A stretch of DNA of 64,000 nucleotides from Plantibacter sp. Leaf314 (lineage in GTDB: Bacteria > Actinomycetota > Actinomycetes > Actinomycetales > Microbacteriaceae). This document shows positions 18,412 to 27,149 of the stretch, piece after piece (positions within the stretch are counted from its first letter, which is position 1; each line of letters opens with the position of its first letter). Below the pieces are notes generated by a model, which saw nothing but the letters and a program-made list of their open reading frames with translations, made no database searches and was not told the DNA's origin. A program made the position numbers and the translations under genes. The stretch is from contig NZ_LMOB01000003.1 in assembly GCF_001423185.1 (NCBI RefSeq), forward strand, positions 1-64,000. Direction: 5' to 3'.

Positions 18412-19785
18412 TTACTTGGTGCGGCCGCCGTCGACGAAGGCGTCGGTCGCGACCTTCTGAGCGTTCGCGAGCGCGTCGTCCGTCGAGCCGGACCCGGAGA
18501 TGTACTCGGCGAGGATCTGGCCGATCTTCTCGCCCATACCGGACCATTCGGGGATGCTCGGCAGGGAGTTGCCGACGTACGGGGTGTCACCGACCGCGGG
18601 GTGGGTGAAGTCCACGTTCTCCAGGGACTCCAGCACGAGGCTCGCGTAGGGGGCGACGGCCTGGTACTCGGGTGCCTGGTAGGTGGAGGCACGGGCACCG
18701 GTGAGGACGTTCAGCCAGCCCTTCTTCTCGGCGACGAGCTTGACGTAGTCCTTCGAGGTGACCCAGGTCATGAACTGGAACGCGGCGTCCTGGTTCTTCG
18801 AGGAGGAGGTGAGGCCGATGCCCCAGCCGCCGACGGTCTGCGTGTTGCCCTTGCCGGGACCCGCGGGGGACAGGGCGTAACCCATCTTGCCGGCGACGGC
18901 GGAGTCGGCGCCCTCGAAGACGTCGGCGGAGACGGTCGCGTCGTAGTAGATCGCCGCCTTGCCGCTCGACATCAGGTTGAGCGTCTCGGTGTAGCCGTTC
19001 GAGGAGGCCTCGGGTGCGCCGGCGTCCTTCTGCAGCTTGCGGTAGAACTCCCACGCCTCGGCCATCTCGGGCGAGTCGTAGCCGGCGTTCCAGTCGTCGT
19101 CGGCGATCTGGGCACCGTAGGCGTACTGGATGGTGTTGTGGATGTACATGTTCTCGCCGTAGCCCGCCTTGCCGCGGATGGCGATGCCGACCTGGCCGCT
19201 GGCCGGGTCGTTCAGCTGCGTGGCGAAGTCGTAGATCTCGTCCCACGTGGGCTGGGCGGGCATGGTGAGACCGGCCGCGTCGAACAGGTCCTTGCGATAC
19301 ATGGTCATCGTGCTCTCGCCGTACAGCGGGATCGCGGCCATGCCCTGCTTCTCGGAGGAGAACGCGGAGACGGTGCCGGCGATGAGGTCGTCCTCGTCGT
19401 AAGCGGCCTTCTCGTCGGCGTCCATCTTGTCGAACATGGGGTCGAGCGGCACGGTCCAGCCGGAGTCGAGGTACGTGCCGGCGTCCGAGGTGCCGAGGGT
19501 CACGACGTCGAACTGTCCGCCGTTGACGGCGACGTCCTGCTGGATCTTGGATCGGATGTCGTTCTCCGTGAGCATCACGAACTCGACCTCGATGCCGGTC
19601 TCCTTCGTGAACTCGGGGGCGAGTTCCTGCATCGTCATCATCGGTCCGTTGTTCACGGAGGCGATCACGATCTTCTTGCCGTCACCTCCGCCCGAGGGGT
19701 CTGCTCCCTGGCAGCCCGCCAGGGCGACGGCGAGGGTGACGACAGCTGCGGGGACGGCGAGTCTCCGTAAACGCTTCTGGGACAT
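18412..19785 (-). CDS. extracellular sugar-binding lipoprotein of ABC transporter
   Basis: This 457-aa protein has a lipoprotein signal peptide ending in the lipobox LAGC (residues 20-23), then a glycine/serine linker and a family 1 solute-binding domain. It catches the substrate outside the membrane and delivers it to the two permeases encoded next. The ATG at 19785 has AGGAGG 6-7 nt upstream. As first gene of a seven-gene operon it lies behind a promoter with a palindromic element at its -10 region, facing a DeoR-type regulator. Confidence 0.92.
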   Translation of the reverse strand: MSQKRLRRLAVPAAVVTLAVALAGCQGADPSGGGDGKKIVIASVNNGPMMTMQELAPEFTKETGIEVEFVMLTENDIRSKIQQDVAVNGGQFDVVTLGTSDAGTYLDSGWTVPLDPMFDKMDADEKAAYDEDDLIAGTVSAFSSEKQGMAAIPLYGESTMTMYRKDLFDAAGLTMPAQPTWDEIYDFATQLNDPASGQVGIAIRGKAGYGENMYIHNTIQYAYGAQIADDDWNAGYDSPEMAEAWEFYRKLQKDAGAPEASSNGYTETLNLMSSGKAAIYYDATVSADVFEGADSAVAGKMGYALSPAGPGKGNTQTVGGWGIGLTSSSKNQDAAFQFMTWVTSKDYVKLVAEKKGWLNVLTGARASTYQAPEYQAVAPYASLVLESLENVDFTHPAVGDTPYVGNSLPSIPEWSGMGEKIGQILAEYISGSGSTDDALANAQKVATDAFVDGGRTK

Positions 19786-19808
19786 GGGGGCCTCCTGGTT
19801 AACACCAT

Positions 19809-19848
19809 TGTTATTTACACGATAAACAGATTTGGCGGAGCTGGTCAA
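19809..19848 (-). promoter_or_regulatory. promoter and candidate operator of the polyol operon
   Basis: On the minus strand TTGACC (19848-19843) and TATCGT (19824-19819) are spaced 18 nt apart. The imperfect palindrome TGTTATTTACACGATAAACA (19809-19828, plus strand) covers the -10 box and would block transcription when bound. The neighbouring DeoR protein or the operon's ROK protein is the likely ligand. Confidence 0.55.
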
Positions 19849-20006
19849 CACTTCCGCGATAACGGATCGATATCGCCCGGCTTTTCCTTCGCACCGTGAA
19901 CATCGTGGCCCACGAATGGGTGGGCGCGAAGCTCGCGGGTGGAGACCGCTCGGTCGGTGTGCGATCTCAGGGTTTTCGATTGCTACCGATTTGGCTTGTG
20001 TTTGCT

Positions 20007-20036
20007 TTGCTTCGAGTGCACAGAACCAGGTATCGT
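20007..20036 (+). promoter_or_regulatory. promoter for the DeoR gene
   Basis: TTGCTT (20007-20012) and TATCGT (20031-20036) are separated by 18 nt, with the same -10 hexamer as the divergent operon promoter. The AT-rich TTTGCTTT run here recurs, inverted, upstream of the SDR at 22710. The 336-nt intergenic space holds no other feature I can identify. Confidence 0.45.
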
Positions 20037-20121
20037 CGATGTTGTCAAGAAGTTGCCCGTTCGACGGGTGTTCCGATCGGCACCGCTGCGGAGCCGAGCA
20101 CGACCAGGAAGGGAGGCTGCC

Positions 20122-20922
20122 ATGAGCGAGCCTTCGAGCTCACGAGACGCGTTCGCAACCGAGCGCAGGGAGCGCATCTGGCGACTCGTCACCGAGCGGG
20201 GGCGGGTGCGCACCTCCGAGCTCGCCCGGTCGTTCGACGTCACCGAGCCGACGATCCGTAAGGACATCGCCGAGCTGGAGTCGCGTGACCTCCTGCGCCG
20301 CACGCATGGCGGCGCGGTCGCTCGACGGCCGATGACCGAGGTCCCCGTCGGTGAACGGGAACGGAAGTTCGTCGTGGAGAAGCAGCACATCGCCGAGGCG
20401 TGCTTGCAGTTCATCCAGGACGGCGACGCCATCTTCCTCGATGGCGGCACGACGACCATCCAACTCGCGATGCTGCTCGCGGACCGCGGGTCCGATGCAC
20501 CTCGCGACGTCAAGGTCATCACCAATTCGTTCGCGATCGGCGAGGTCCTCGGCAACCGCCTGGACGAGCATCCGGTCGTCCTCGGCGGCCGCTACCGGCC
20601 GCAAGGACGGTGCTTCGTCGGTCCGCTCACCATGCGCAGCCTCGAGCAGTTCCGCGTCGACGTCGCCTTCATCGGCGTCACCGGCGTGAACGGCGACGGC
20701 GCGTTCGCGGCCGACATCGGCGAGGCCGAGGTGAAGGGTGCCGTCGCGAGACGGGCCACCCGGGTCATCATCCCGATGGACCACTCCAAAGTCGGCCTGA
20801 CCGACTTCGTCGAGGTCTGCCCACTTTCGGCCGTCGACACGATCGTCACCGATCGTCCCGACGCGCAGCTCACGGAATGGGCGGGCGCGCACGACGTCTC
20901 CCTGGTGTACCCGGAGGCCTGA
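20122..20922 (+). CDS. DeoR/GlpR-family transcriptional regulator
   Basis: This 266-aa protein has an N-terminal helix-turn-helix with the family core VRTSELARSFDVTEPTIRKD (residues 31-50) and the hinge LLRRTHGGAV. The sugar-phosphate-binding DeoR C-terminal domain follows, with DGGTTTIQLA (near 108), a signature of effector binding. The ATG at 20122 is preceded by GGAAGGGAGG. It is divergent from the ABC/polyol operon and heads toward an SDR gene, so it probably represses one or both in the absence of a phosphorylated sugar. Confidence 0.9.
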   Translation: MSEPSSSRDAFATERRERIWRLVTERGRVRTSELARSFDVTEPTIRKDIAELESRDLLRRTHGGAVARRPMTEVPVGERERKFVVEKQHIAEACLQFIQDGDAIFLDGGTTTIQLAMLLADRGSDAPRDVKVITNSFAIGEVLGNRLDEHPVVLGGRYRPQGRCFVGPLTMRSLEQFRVDVAFIGVTGVNGDGAFAADIGEAEVKGAVARRATRVIIPMDHSKVGLTDFVEVCPLSAVDTIVTDRPDAQLTEWAGAHDVSLVYPEA

Positions 20923-21029
20923 ACCGGCGCCACCTCGACGGCCAGGGCGGTCGCGACAGCACGGGCGCGGAACGATTCCGCGGCCGTGACGATCCGTGCG
21001 GATCGACTCATCCATTTCGAAGGAGAAAC

Positions 21030-21824
21030 ATGAGCACCAACACCCACCCCGACCGCTTCGCCGGGAAGACCGCCATCGTGACCGGAGCCGGCGGTGCCAT
21101 CGGTTCCGCGACCGCTCGTCGACTCGCCGCGCAGGGGGCGAACGTCGTCGTCGTCGACTTCGACGAGGCGACCGCGCAGCAGACCGTCGACGCGATCACC
21201 GCCGACGGCGGCACGGCACGGGTCCGCGTCGCGGACGTGAGCGACCCCGAGCAGGTCCGCGGCTATGTTGACTACACGCTGGAGCAGTTCGAGCGGATCG
21301 ACATCCTCTTCAACAACGCGGCGATCAACGGGCAGATGGTCCCGATCGTCGACTATCCGCTCGATGTGTACCGCAAGGTGGTCGCCATCAACCTCGACGG
21401 GGTCTTCTACGGTCTTCACTTCACGCTGCCGCACATGATCGCGCAGGGCTTCGGCAACATCGTGAACACCGCGTCCGTCGCCGGCATCATCGGGCACGCC
21501 GACCACTCCGCCTACGCCGCGACGAAGCACGCCGTCGTCGGGCTCACCCGGGTCGCTGCCGCCGAGGTGGCGGGCAAGGGCGTCCGCGTCAACACGCTGG
21601 CTCCCGGCCCGGTGAACGCGCCGATGATGCACGCCAACGAACGCATGCAGACGCCGGACGACCCGATGCGCTATCGCCGCAAGGTGCTCGCCAACATCCC
21701 GGCCGGGCGCTACGCGGAGATCGACGAGATCGCGAGCGCCGCCTGCTGGCTCATGAGCGACGAGTCGGAGTACGTGCACGGCATCGTCCTGCCCGTCGAG
21801 GGCGCCTTCACGTCGTCGATCTGA
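21030..21824 (+). CDS. SDR-family oxidoreductase
   Basis: This 264-aa classical SDR has TGAGGAIGSATA (near residues 17-28), NNAA near 93, the catalytic region ASVAGI, and YAATK (near 159). AAGGAG precedes the ATG. Its last codons and stop lie in the first unit of a 20-bp tandem repeat, so the C-terminus TSSI is encoded by repeat DNA. It lies 107 nt downstream of the DeoR gene in the same direction and is probably controlled by it. It is likely a sugar or polyol dehydrogenase. Confidence 0.88.
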   Translation: MSTNTHPDRFAGKTAIVTGAGGAIGSATARRLAAQGANVVVVDFDEATAQQTVDAITADGGTARVRVADVSDPEQVRGYVDYTLEQFERIDILFNNAAINGQMVPIVDYPLDVYRKVVAINLDGVFYGLHFTLPHMIAQGFGNIVNTASVAGIIGHADHSAYAATKHAVVGLTRVAAAEVAGKGVRVNTLAPGPVNAPMMHANERMQTPDDPMRYRRKVLANIPAGRYAEIDEIASAACWLMSDESEYVHGIVLPVEGAFTSSI

Positions 21825-21889
21825 TGCCGACGTCGTCGATCTGATGCCGACGTCGTCGATCTGATGCCGACGTCGTCGATCTGATGCCG
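21810..21889 (+). repeat. 20-bp tandem repeat, four perfect copies
   Basis: ACGTCGTCGATCTGATGCCG is repeated four times without a mismatch (21810, 21830, 21850, 21870). The first copy contains the stop codon of the SDR gene, and every copy repeats an in-frame TGA (20 bp is not a multiple of three, so the frame shifts per copy). It runs directly into a terminator stem. Confidence 0.95.
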
Positions 21890-21925
21890 AACGGCCGGCG
21901 CCCGATGTCCGGGTGCCGGCCGTTC
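21889..21925. terminator. bidirectional terminator hairpin
   Basis: GAACGGCCGGCGCCCG pairs with CGGGTGCCGGCCGTTC, giving a 16-bp stem with a single G-T pair and a 5-nt loop. It lies between convergent SDR genes and can serve both. Confidence 0.8.
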
Positions 21926-21945
21926 GAACGGTCGTCTCGCAGCGC

Positions 21946-22710
21946 TCAGCGCAGTGTCAGGCCGCCGTCGATGATGAGATCGGCGCCCGTCATGTGCCCG
22001 GACGCGTCGCTGGCGAGGAACACGTATGCCCCCGCGAGGTCCTCGATCGTCGCGAGCTTGCCCATCGGGGTGAGCTGCTTCCAGCCCTCCTGCTGCGGCT
22101 TCATGCGCGGCGTCTCGACCATCGGGGTGATGGTGAACCCCGGGCTTACGGAGTTGACCCGGACGCCGTGCGGCCCCCACTCGTACGCCAGGGTGCGGGT
22201 GAGACCCCAGGCTGCGGACTTCGACGAGTTGTACGGCGCCTGGTACTGCGGCACGGAGAAGAACGACGAGATGGAGGCCGTGTTGATGATGGACCCGCGC
22301 ACCCCGTTGTCGATGAACCAGCGCCCCTCCTCGCGGCAGCAGTAGAACATGCCGTCGACGTTGACGCCGTAGACGCGACGCCACTCCTCGTCGGTCGTCT
22401 CCGTAGCGGGTCCTGCGTTCCCGACGCCGGCGTTGTTGACGGCGATGTCCAGGCCGCCGAGTCGGTCGGCGACCGCGGGGACGAGCTCGGCGACGGCGGC
22501 GGAATCCGTGACGTCGCAGGTGAAGTGCTCGACGTCCCGCCCGTGCCGTTCGGCGAGGCGTGCCGCGGCCGCGCCGGGGTCGGCGGCGGCGAGGTCGACG
22601 ATCGCGACCCGTGCTCCGGCCTCGATCAGGGCGTCCGCCACGCCGTAGCCGATGCCTTGCGCGGCACCCGTGACGAAGGCCGCCTTGCCTTCGAGCGAAA
22701 ACGACACCAT
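21946..22710 (-). CDS. SDR-family oxidoreductase
   Basis: This 254-aa classical SDR has TGAAQGIGYGVADA (near 14), NNAGVGNAG near 90, and YNSSK (near 157) preceded by SISSFF. The C-terminal loop ends in IIDGGLTLR. AAGGAG precedes the ATG at 22710; the open frame runs further upstream but without coding support. It is convergent with the previous SDR and divergent from the ROK kinase gene. Members of this subgroup oxidise sugar alcohols or sugar acids. Confidence 0.88.
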   Translation of the reverse strand: MVSFSLEGKAAFVTGAAQGIGYGVADALIEAGARVAIVDLAAADPGAAAARLAERHGRDVEHFTCDVTDSAAVAELVPAVADRLGGLDIAVNNAGVGNAGPATETTDEEWRRVYGVNVDGMFYCCREEGRWFIDNGVRGSIINTASISSFFSVPQYQAPYNSSKSAAWGLTRTLAYEWGPHGVRVNSVSPGFTITPMVETPRMKPQQEGWKQLTPMGKLATIEDLAGAYVFLASDASGHMTGADLIIDGGLTLR

Positions 22711-22842
22711 GTGTGACTCCTTTGTTCCGTGATTGCGTGTTCTGCAGCTTCTGCGGCTCCCATGTTCGCTTGATGGCCCGGAAATGGCAAGAAACCAAAA
22801 TAAAGCAAACCTGATACGATCCATTTCGAAAGTGAGGTAGCA

Positions 22843-23811
22843 GTGCACATCGGACTCGACATCGGCGGCAGCAAGGTCGCGGCGGTCGCCCTCGACGCGC
22901 GCGGACAGGTCGTCGCCGAGGATTGGCGGGCGCATCAGGCGCGCGGGAACACCGAGGTCGCGGCAGAGCTGCTCGCGGCGGCCAGGCGCCTTCGCGACAC
23001 CGGCCCGTTCGATTCCGTCGGGGTGTCCGTGTCCGGACTCGTCCGACGGGACGGTCGGATCACGAGTGGCGCCTCACTGCGTATCGCGGGAGACCTCGGC
23101 TCGGAGCTCGCCGGATCACTCGGCACCGACGTCCGCGTGGTCAACGACGGCGACGCCACCCTGCGATCCGTGCTCGACCGGCACGAGTCCGAGACCGGGG
23201 AGCGGGTGACCGACGCCGTGCTGCTCACGCTCGGGACCGGGGTCGGCGGTGCGATGGTCGCCGATGGCCGGGTGGTGAGTGGCGTGACCGGCCTCGCCGG
23301 CGAACTCGGACACCTGCCCGTCTTCCCGCCGACCGACGCACGGTGCGTCTGCGGAGGCTCGGGCTGTCTTGAGCAGTACGCCGGCGGTATGGGCATCAGC
23401 GTCCTTGCCGCACGGGCGGTGGAGACCGGCTGGACCCCAGGGCACGACGTTCCGTCGACGCCGTCGGCGAAGGACGTCGTCGATGCGGCGCTGCGCGGCG
23501 ACCCGGTCGCGTCGGGCGTGCTCGACCAGGCCGCCATCGCGTGCGCGCAGGCCATCCGCGCCATCTGCGTCACGATCGAACCCGCCGTCGTCTTCCTCGG
23601 AGGCAGCATCGCGCACGGAGCCGCCGAGCTCCTACCCGCCCGCATCGAGCACCACCTCCACCGGCACTGGTCGTTCGCGGGTCTCACGACACCGCCGCCG
23701 GTGCGACTCGACGCCATCGGACCGTTCGCCGCTGCGATCGGAGCCGCGCTCCTGGCCCGCCCCGACCTCACCCAGACCATCACCCCTGCGGCGACCATCT
23801 CCGCCGTCTGA
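22843..23811 (+). CDS. ROK-family sugar kinase
   Basis: This 322-aa protein lacks a DNA-binding domain and so is an enzyme-type ROK protein. It has the ATP phosphate loop DIGGSK (residues 6-11), catalytic VNDGDA (near 99), and GTGVGGAMV. The zinc motif CVCGGSGC follows GELGH (near 152), in contrast with the ROK repressor at 12646. It starts at GTG 22843 behind GTGAGG. It probably phosphorylates a hexose or amino sugar in the cytosol, and it opens a rightward cluster of four genes. Confidence 0.85.
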   Translation: MHIGLDIGGSKVAAVALDARGQVVAEDWRAHQARGNTEVAAELLAAARRLRDTGPFDSVGVSVSGLVRRDGRITSGASLRIAGDLGSELAGSLGTDVRVVNDGDATLRSVLDRHESETGERVTDAVLLTLGTGVGGAMVADGRVVSGVTGLAGELGHLPVFPPTDARCVCGGSGCLEQYAGGMGISVLAARAVETGWTPGHDVPSTPSAKDVVDAALRGDPVASGVLDQAAIACAQAIRAICVTIEPAVVFLGGSIAHGAAELLPARIEHHLHRHWSFAGLTTPPPVRLDAIGPFAAAIGAALLARPDLTQTITPAATISAV

Positions 23812-23847
23812 CCCTCACCCCGAACCAAACCCTGGAAGGCAACCGCT

Positions 23848-24906
23848 ATGACCACCCCCCTGCGTATCGGCATGATCGGCTGCGGACGGATCGCGCAGGC
23901 CGCGCACCTCCCCGCCCTTGCGAAGACCGACCAGCTGACCCTCGTGTCCGTCTACGACCCGAGCGAACTCCTCTCGTCCCAGGTCGCGGCCCGCTACGGC
24001 GTGACCAGCTCCGTCACGCTCGACGACCTCCTCGCAACGGACATCGACGCCGTCGTCATCGCCACCCCGGACCGTTTCCACCACCAGCTTGGCATGGCTG
24101 CGCTCTCGGCCGGCAAGCACGTCCTCGTGGAGAAGCCACTCGCCGCGACGGTCGCCGAGGCCGAGGAGCTCGTGGCGCTCGCCGCCGAACGTGGACTCCG
24201 GCTGCAGACCGGCGCGATGAAGCGCCACGACCCCGGTGTCTCGTTCGCGCACGACGCCCTGCCGGAGCTCGGCCGGGCCGTGTCGTACCACTCGGTCTAC
24301 CGGGTGCCAGCCCGTCGCGCGCCGATCGAGGCCACGCTCTTCCCCGACATGATCGTCGACGCCGAGGTCCGTGCTGTCGAGAACACCTTCAAGTCGAGCG
24401 GGAACCGGACCGGTTACCTGCTCGCGACGCACGGTGCCCACGTCTTCGACACCCTCATCCACTTCACGGGACTTCCGCGCTGGATCCGCGTCCACGGCAG
24501 CCAGGTGGGCGAGGACTACACGTGGCACGGCGTCGTCGGTCTGGCTGATGGCGGGGTCGGCTCGTTCGAGATGACCGTCGACGTCCACGGCGACTGGTCG
24601 GAGGGCATCGAGCTGTCGGCCGAGCACGGCACCATCCGGACCCGCACACACCAACCGTTCTGGAAGCGCGCATCGGACGTGGAAGTGTTCCTGGAGCGGG
24701 ACGGCTTCTCGCGTCGGCCGCACCCGACCGACACCAACGCGTTCAAGTTGCAGCTGGAGGCGTTCGCGGCCGCCATCGCAGCGGGTGGTGGCGAGAGCCC
24801 GAGCCCGCAGGACGGCGTCGCCGTGGTCCGCCTCATCGACGCCGCCATCGCGAGCGCCGCTGCACACGGCGAGCTCGTCACCCTGACCGAGCCGGCCCTC
24901 CGATGA
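23848..24906 (+). CDS. Gfo/Idh/MocA-family oxidoreductase
   Basis: This 352-aa protein begins with the Rossmann motif IGMIGCGRIAQAAHLPAL (residues 7-24). EKPLA (near 94) supplies the conserved lysine-proline of the family. The C-terminal beta-sheet domain follows. Members oxidise or reduce sugars and inositols with NAD(P). It overlaps the next gene by 4 nt (ATGA), indicating coupled translation with a TIM-barrel isomerase, a common pair in inositol and rare-sugar pathways. Confidence 0.9.
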   Translation: MTTPLRIGMIGCGRIAQAAHLPALAKTDQLTLVSVYDPSELLSSQVAARYGVTSSVTLDDLLATDIDAVVIATPDRFHHQLGMAALSAGKHVLVEKPLAATVAEAEELVALAAERGLRLQTGAMKRHDPGVSFAHDALPELGRAVSYHSVYRVPARRAPIEATLFPDMIVDAEVRAVENTFKSSGNRTGYLLATHGAHVFDTLIHFTGLPRWIRVHGSQVGEDYTWHGVVGLADGGVGSFEMTVDVHGDWSEGIELSAEHGTIRTRTHQPFWKRASDVEVFLERDGFSRRPHPTDTNAFKLQLEAFAAAIAAGGGESPSPQDGVAVVRLIDAAIASAAAHGELVTLTEPALR

Positions 24907-25739
24907 GCGCCGTCGAACTCGGGGTCTTCGCCCGTTGCTTCCCGGCCCAGGCGCCGGAGCCGCTCGGCCGGGAGATCGCCGCAGCCGGGTTCTCCACCGT
25001 GCAGCTCAACCTCTCGGCGGTCGGTCTGCCGACGATCCCGGACGCTCAGGCCTCGGCCGGAGTCGACCTGGTCTCCGTCCGGCGCGACCTCGAGGCCGCG
25101 GGCCTGCGCATCTGGGGACTCTCCGGCTCGTACAACCTCGTCCATCCCGACCAGGACCGCGCGCGTGCGCAGACGGTGGATGCCGCACGGCTCATCCGTC
25201 GGGCGCCTGAACTCGGGGTCGTCGCGGTCACGCTCTGCACCGGCAGTCGGAACGCCGACGACATGTGGGCTGCGCACCCCGACAACGACACCCCGGACGC
25301 GTGGGCAGACCTCCTGAGCAACCTCGGTCCGCTGCTCGACGCCGCCGAGGAGGCGGACGTGTTGCTCGCCGTCGAACCGGAACCCGGCAATGTCGTCTCG
25401 GGGACCGACGCGGCGGTGCGGCTGCTCGACGAGCTGGGGGACCGGGGCGGACGCATCGGCTTCATCCTCGATCCGGCGAACCTCGTCGGCGAGACGGAGC
25501 CGGACGCATACGAGAGGGTCCTCCGCGACGCGTTCGACCGACTCGGGTCGCGCGCCATCTGTGTCCACGCGAAGGACGTCGTCACCTGGGACGAACGGAT
25601 CGCCGGCGCCTCGGGACTCGACTTCGCTCTGGTCCGCGAGCTGCACGCCGGGCTCCCACACGCGGTGCCGGTGATCGTCCAGGACGCCGATCCCGCGAAC
25701 CTCGCCGCCGTCCGCTCGCTGGTCCTCGGCGACGCATGA
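24903..25739 (+). CDS. sugar phosphate isomerase/epimerase-like TIM-barrel protein
   Basis: This 278-aa protein is of the xylose-isomerase-like/AP-endonuclease-2 fold. Metal-binding positions are visible in AVEPEPGN (near residue 157), ILDPANL (near 190), and CVHAKDVV (near 221). Relatives interconvert keto and aldo sugars or inosose intermediates. The 4-nt overlaps with the genes on both sides place it in one operon with the Gfo/Idh/MocA oxidoreductase and a hydrolase. Confidence 0.85.
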   Translation: MSAVELGVFARCFPAQAPEPLGREIAAAGFSTVQLNLSAVGLPTIPDAQASAGVDLVSVRRDLEAAGLRIWGLSGSYNLVHPDQDRARAQTVDAARLIRRAPELGVVAVTLCTGSRNADDMWAAHPDNDTPDAWADLLSNLGPLLDAAEEADVLLAVEPEPGNVVSGTDAAVRLLDELGDRGGRIGFILDPANLVGETEPDAYERVLRDAFDRLGSRAICVHAKDVVTWDERIAGASGLDFALVRELHAGLPHAVPVIVQDADPANLAAVRSLVLGDA

Positions 25740-26566
25740 GTGGCGTCGACCCCTCCGAGGCCTTCGCCGAGGCTGCCGCGACGTCGGTCCTCGGCTCCGG
25801 TGAGACGGTCGTGCTCATGCTGCACGGCCTCGGTGGCGACCGGAACCAGCCGCTCGGTCTGTTGAGCGAGCCGCTCGGCGCGGGGCTCACGGTGGTCGCG
25901 CCCGATCAACGCGCACATGGCGAGACGTCTGTCATCGGTGAGCCGGAGGACTTCACTGTGGATCGCCTGGCGGATGACGCCGTCGCGCTCCTGCGGAGGC
26001 GCGGCTTCATCGCTCGACCGCTGATCGTGGTGGGGATCTCGATGGGGGCTGCGGTCGCCCTGCGTCTGGTGCAGCGTGGCGGGCTCCGGCTCCGAGGTGC
26101 ATTGCTCGTCCGGCCGGCGTTCGGCGAGGAGCCCTGGCCGGAGCATCTCCGGGTCTTCCGCGAGGTGGCCGCCCTCCTGCGGGCGCAGGGCGCCGACGGC
26201 GTCGGGAGGTTCGCTGCGTCGGAGGCGTATCAGCAAGTCGCGGAGGTCTCACCTGTGGCGGCCGAGAGTCTGCTCGCGCAGTTCACGAAGCCGGGCGCTG
26301 CTGGGCGGGTCGTGCGCCTCGAGCAGGTCCCGGCGAACCCGTCGATCACCTGGGGCGGCCGCTGGACGCCGTCGTGCCCGGTGACCGTCGTGGGTGCGGA
26401 GGCCGATCCGGTGCACCCGATGTGGGTCGCGGAACTCTGGCACGAGCGGATCACCGGTTCCGAGCTCGTGGTCACACCTTCGCGCGACCGCGAGCCCGCG
26501 GCCTACGACGAGCAGATGCGCGCGGCCACCCGTCGCTGCCTGGAGGCCTGGGCCGACGGCGTCTGA
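25736..26566 (+). CDS. alpha/beta hydrolase
   Basis: This 276-aa protein has the oxyanion segment LMLHGLGGDRNQP (near 27), the nucleophile elbow GISMGAAVA (Ser in G-x-S-x-G, near 101) and a late acid in VGAEADPVHP (near 220). A final histidine is not obvious at the usual place, although H-containing segments exist. It starts within the stop codon of the isomerase (ATGA). It may hydrolyse an ester or lactone in the sugar pathway. Confidence 0.75.
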   Translation: MSGVDPSEAFAEAAATSVLGSGETVVLMLHGLGGDRNQPLGLLSEPLGAGLTVVAPDQRAHGETSVIGEPEDFTVDRLADDAVALLRRRGFIARPLIVVGISMGAAVALRLVQRGGLRLRGALLVRPAFGEEPWPEHLRVFREVAALLRAQGADGVGRFAASEAYQQVAEVSPVAAESLLAQFTKPGAAGRVVRLEQVPANPSITWGGRWTPSCPVTVVGAEADPVHPMWVAELWHERITGSELVVTPSRDREPAAYDEQMRAATRRCLEAWADGV

Positions 26567-26593
26567 CGCTCGGCGTCGGGCCCTGGCATCGAC

Positions 26594-27088
26594 TCAGGCT
26601 GCGGCCCGGACGTCCTGCATCAGTCGGGGCGTGCGCCCCTCGCCGATCCGCTTGAACCACTCGGAGGGCGGATAGGCGAGGCGGACGACGAAGTAGTTCA
26701 CGTACTCGATGACGCCCAGCAGCCAGATGAACGGGATGCCGATCGCCGCGAAGGGGTGAGCGGGGAACCAGACGATGATCCCGACGAGTCCTGCCAGTAG
26801 CAGCGCTACGTCGAGCACGCGGAACCCGCGGTAGACGGAGGCCAACCCGCTGGGCATCCTGCCCTGCTCGACCCACTGTCGGGCGAGCAGCCAGTAGACG
26901 CCGGCCTGCGCGAGGATCACCAGCAGCGGGATGAGCGCGGACCAGAACGCGAGCGCATCGCTCGGGCGTTCGAGTACCGGCAGTACCGAGACAAATGCGA
27001 CGCCGATGAACACGATGGCGGCGAACAGCTCCCCGAATCCGAGGCTCAGGTACCGGCCCCGGAGGACCGTGCGGCGATCGTCGGTCAT
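26594..27088 (-). CDS. conserved hypothetical membrane protein
   Basis: This 164-aa protein has four strongly hydrophobic segments (about residues 18-38, 46-68, 93-110, 116-137). Its conserved-looking soluble tail reads YPPSEWFKRIGEGRTPRL. I do not know a function. The start is supported by TAGGCT ending 6 nt before the ATG, a leaderless promoter. It is convergent with the hydrolase gene, with only 27 nt between them. Confidence 0.7.
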   Translation of the reverse strand: MTDDRRTVLRGRYLSLGFGELFAAIVFIGVAFVSVLPVLERPSDALAFWSALIPLLVILAQAGVYWLLARQWVEQGRMPSGLASVYRGFRVLDVALLLAGLVGIIVWFPAHPFAAIGIPFIWLLGVIEYVNYFVVRLAYPPSEWFKRIGEGRTPRLMQDVRAAA

Positions 27089-27094
27089 CCCACC

Positions 27095-27100
27095 AGCCTA
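27095..27100 (-). promoter_or_regulatory. -10 box of a leaderless promoter
   Basis: TAGGCT on the minus strand lies 6 nt before the ATG at 27088, with no ribosome site between. Confidence 0.5.
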
Positions 27101-27149
27101 AGCACAGCGTGTCGGGCTGGTCGAGTGCGTTGGGGAGACCTTCAGGTGC

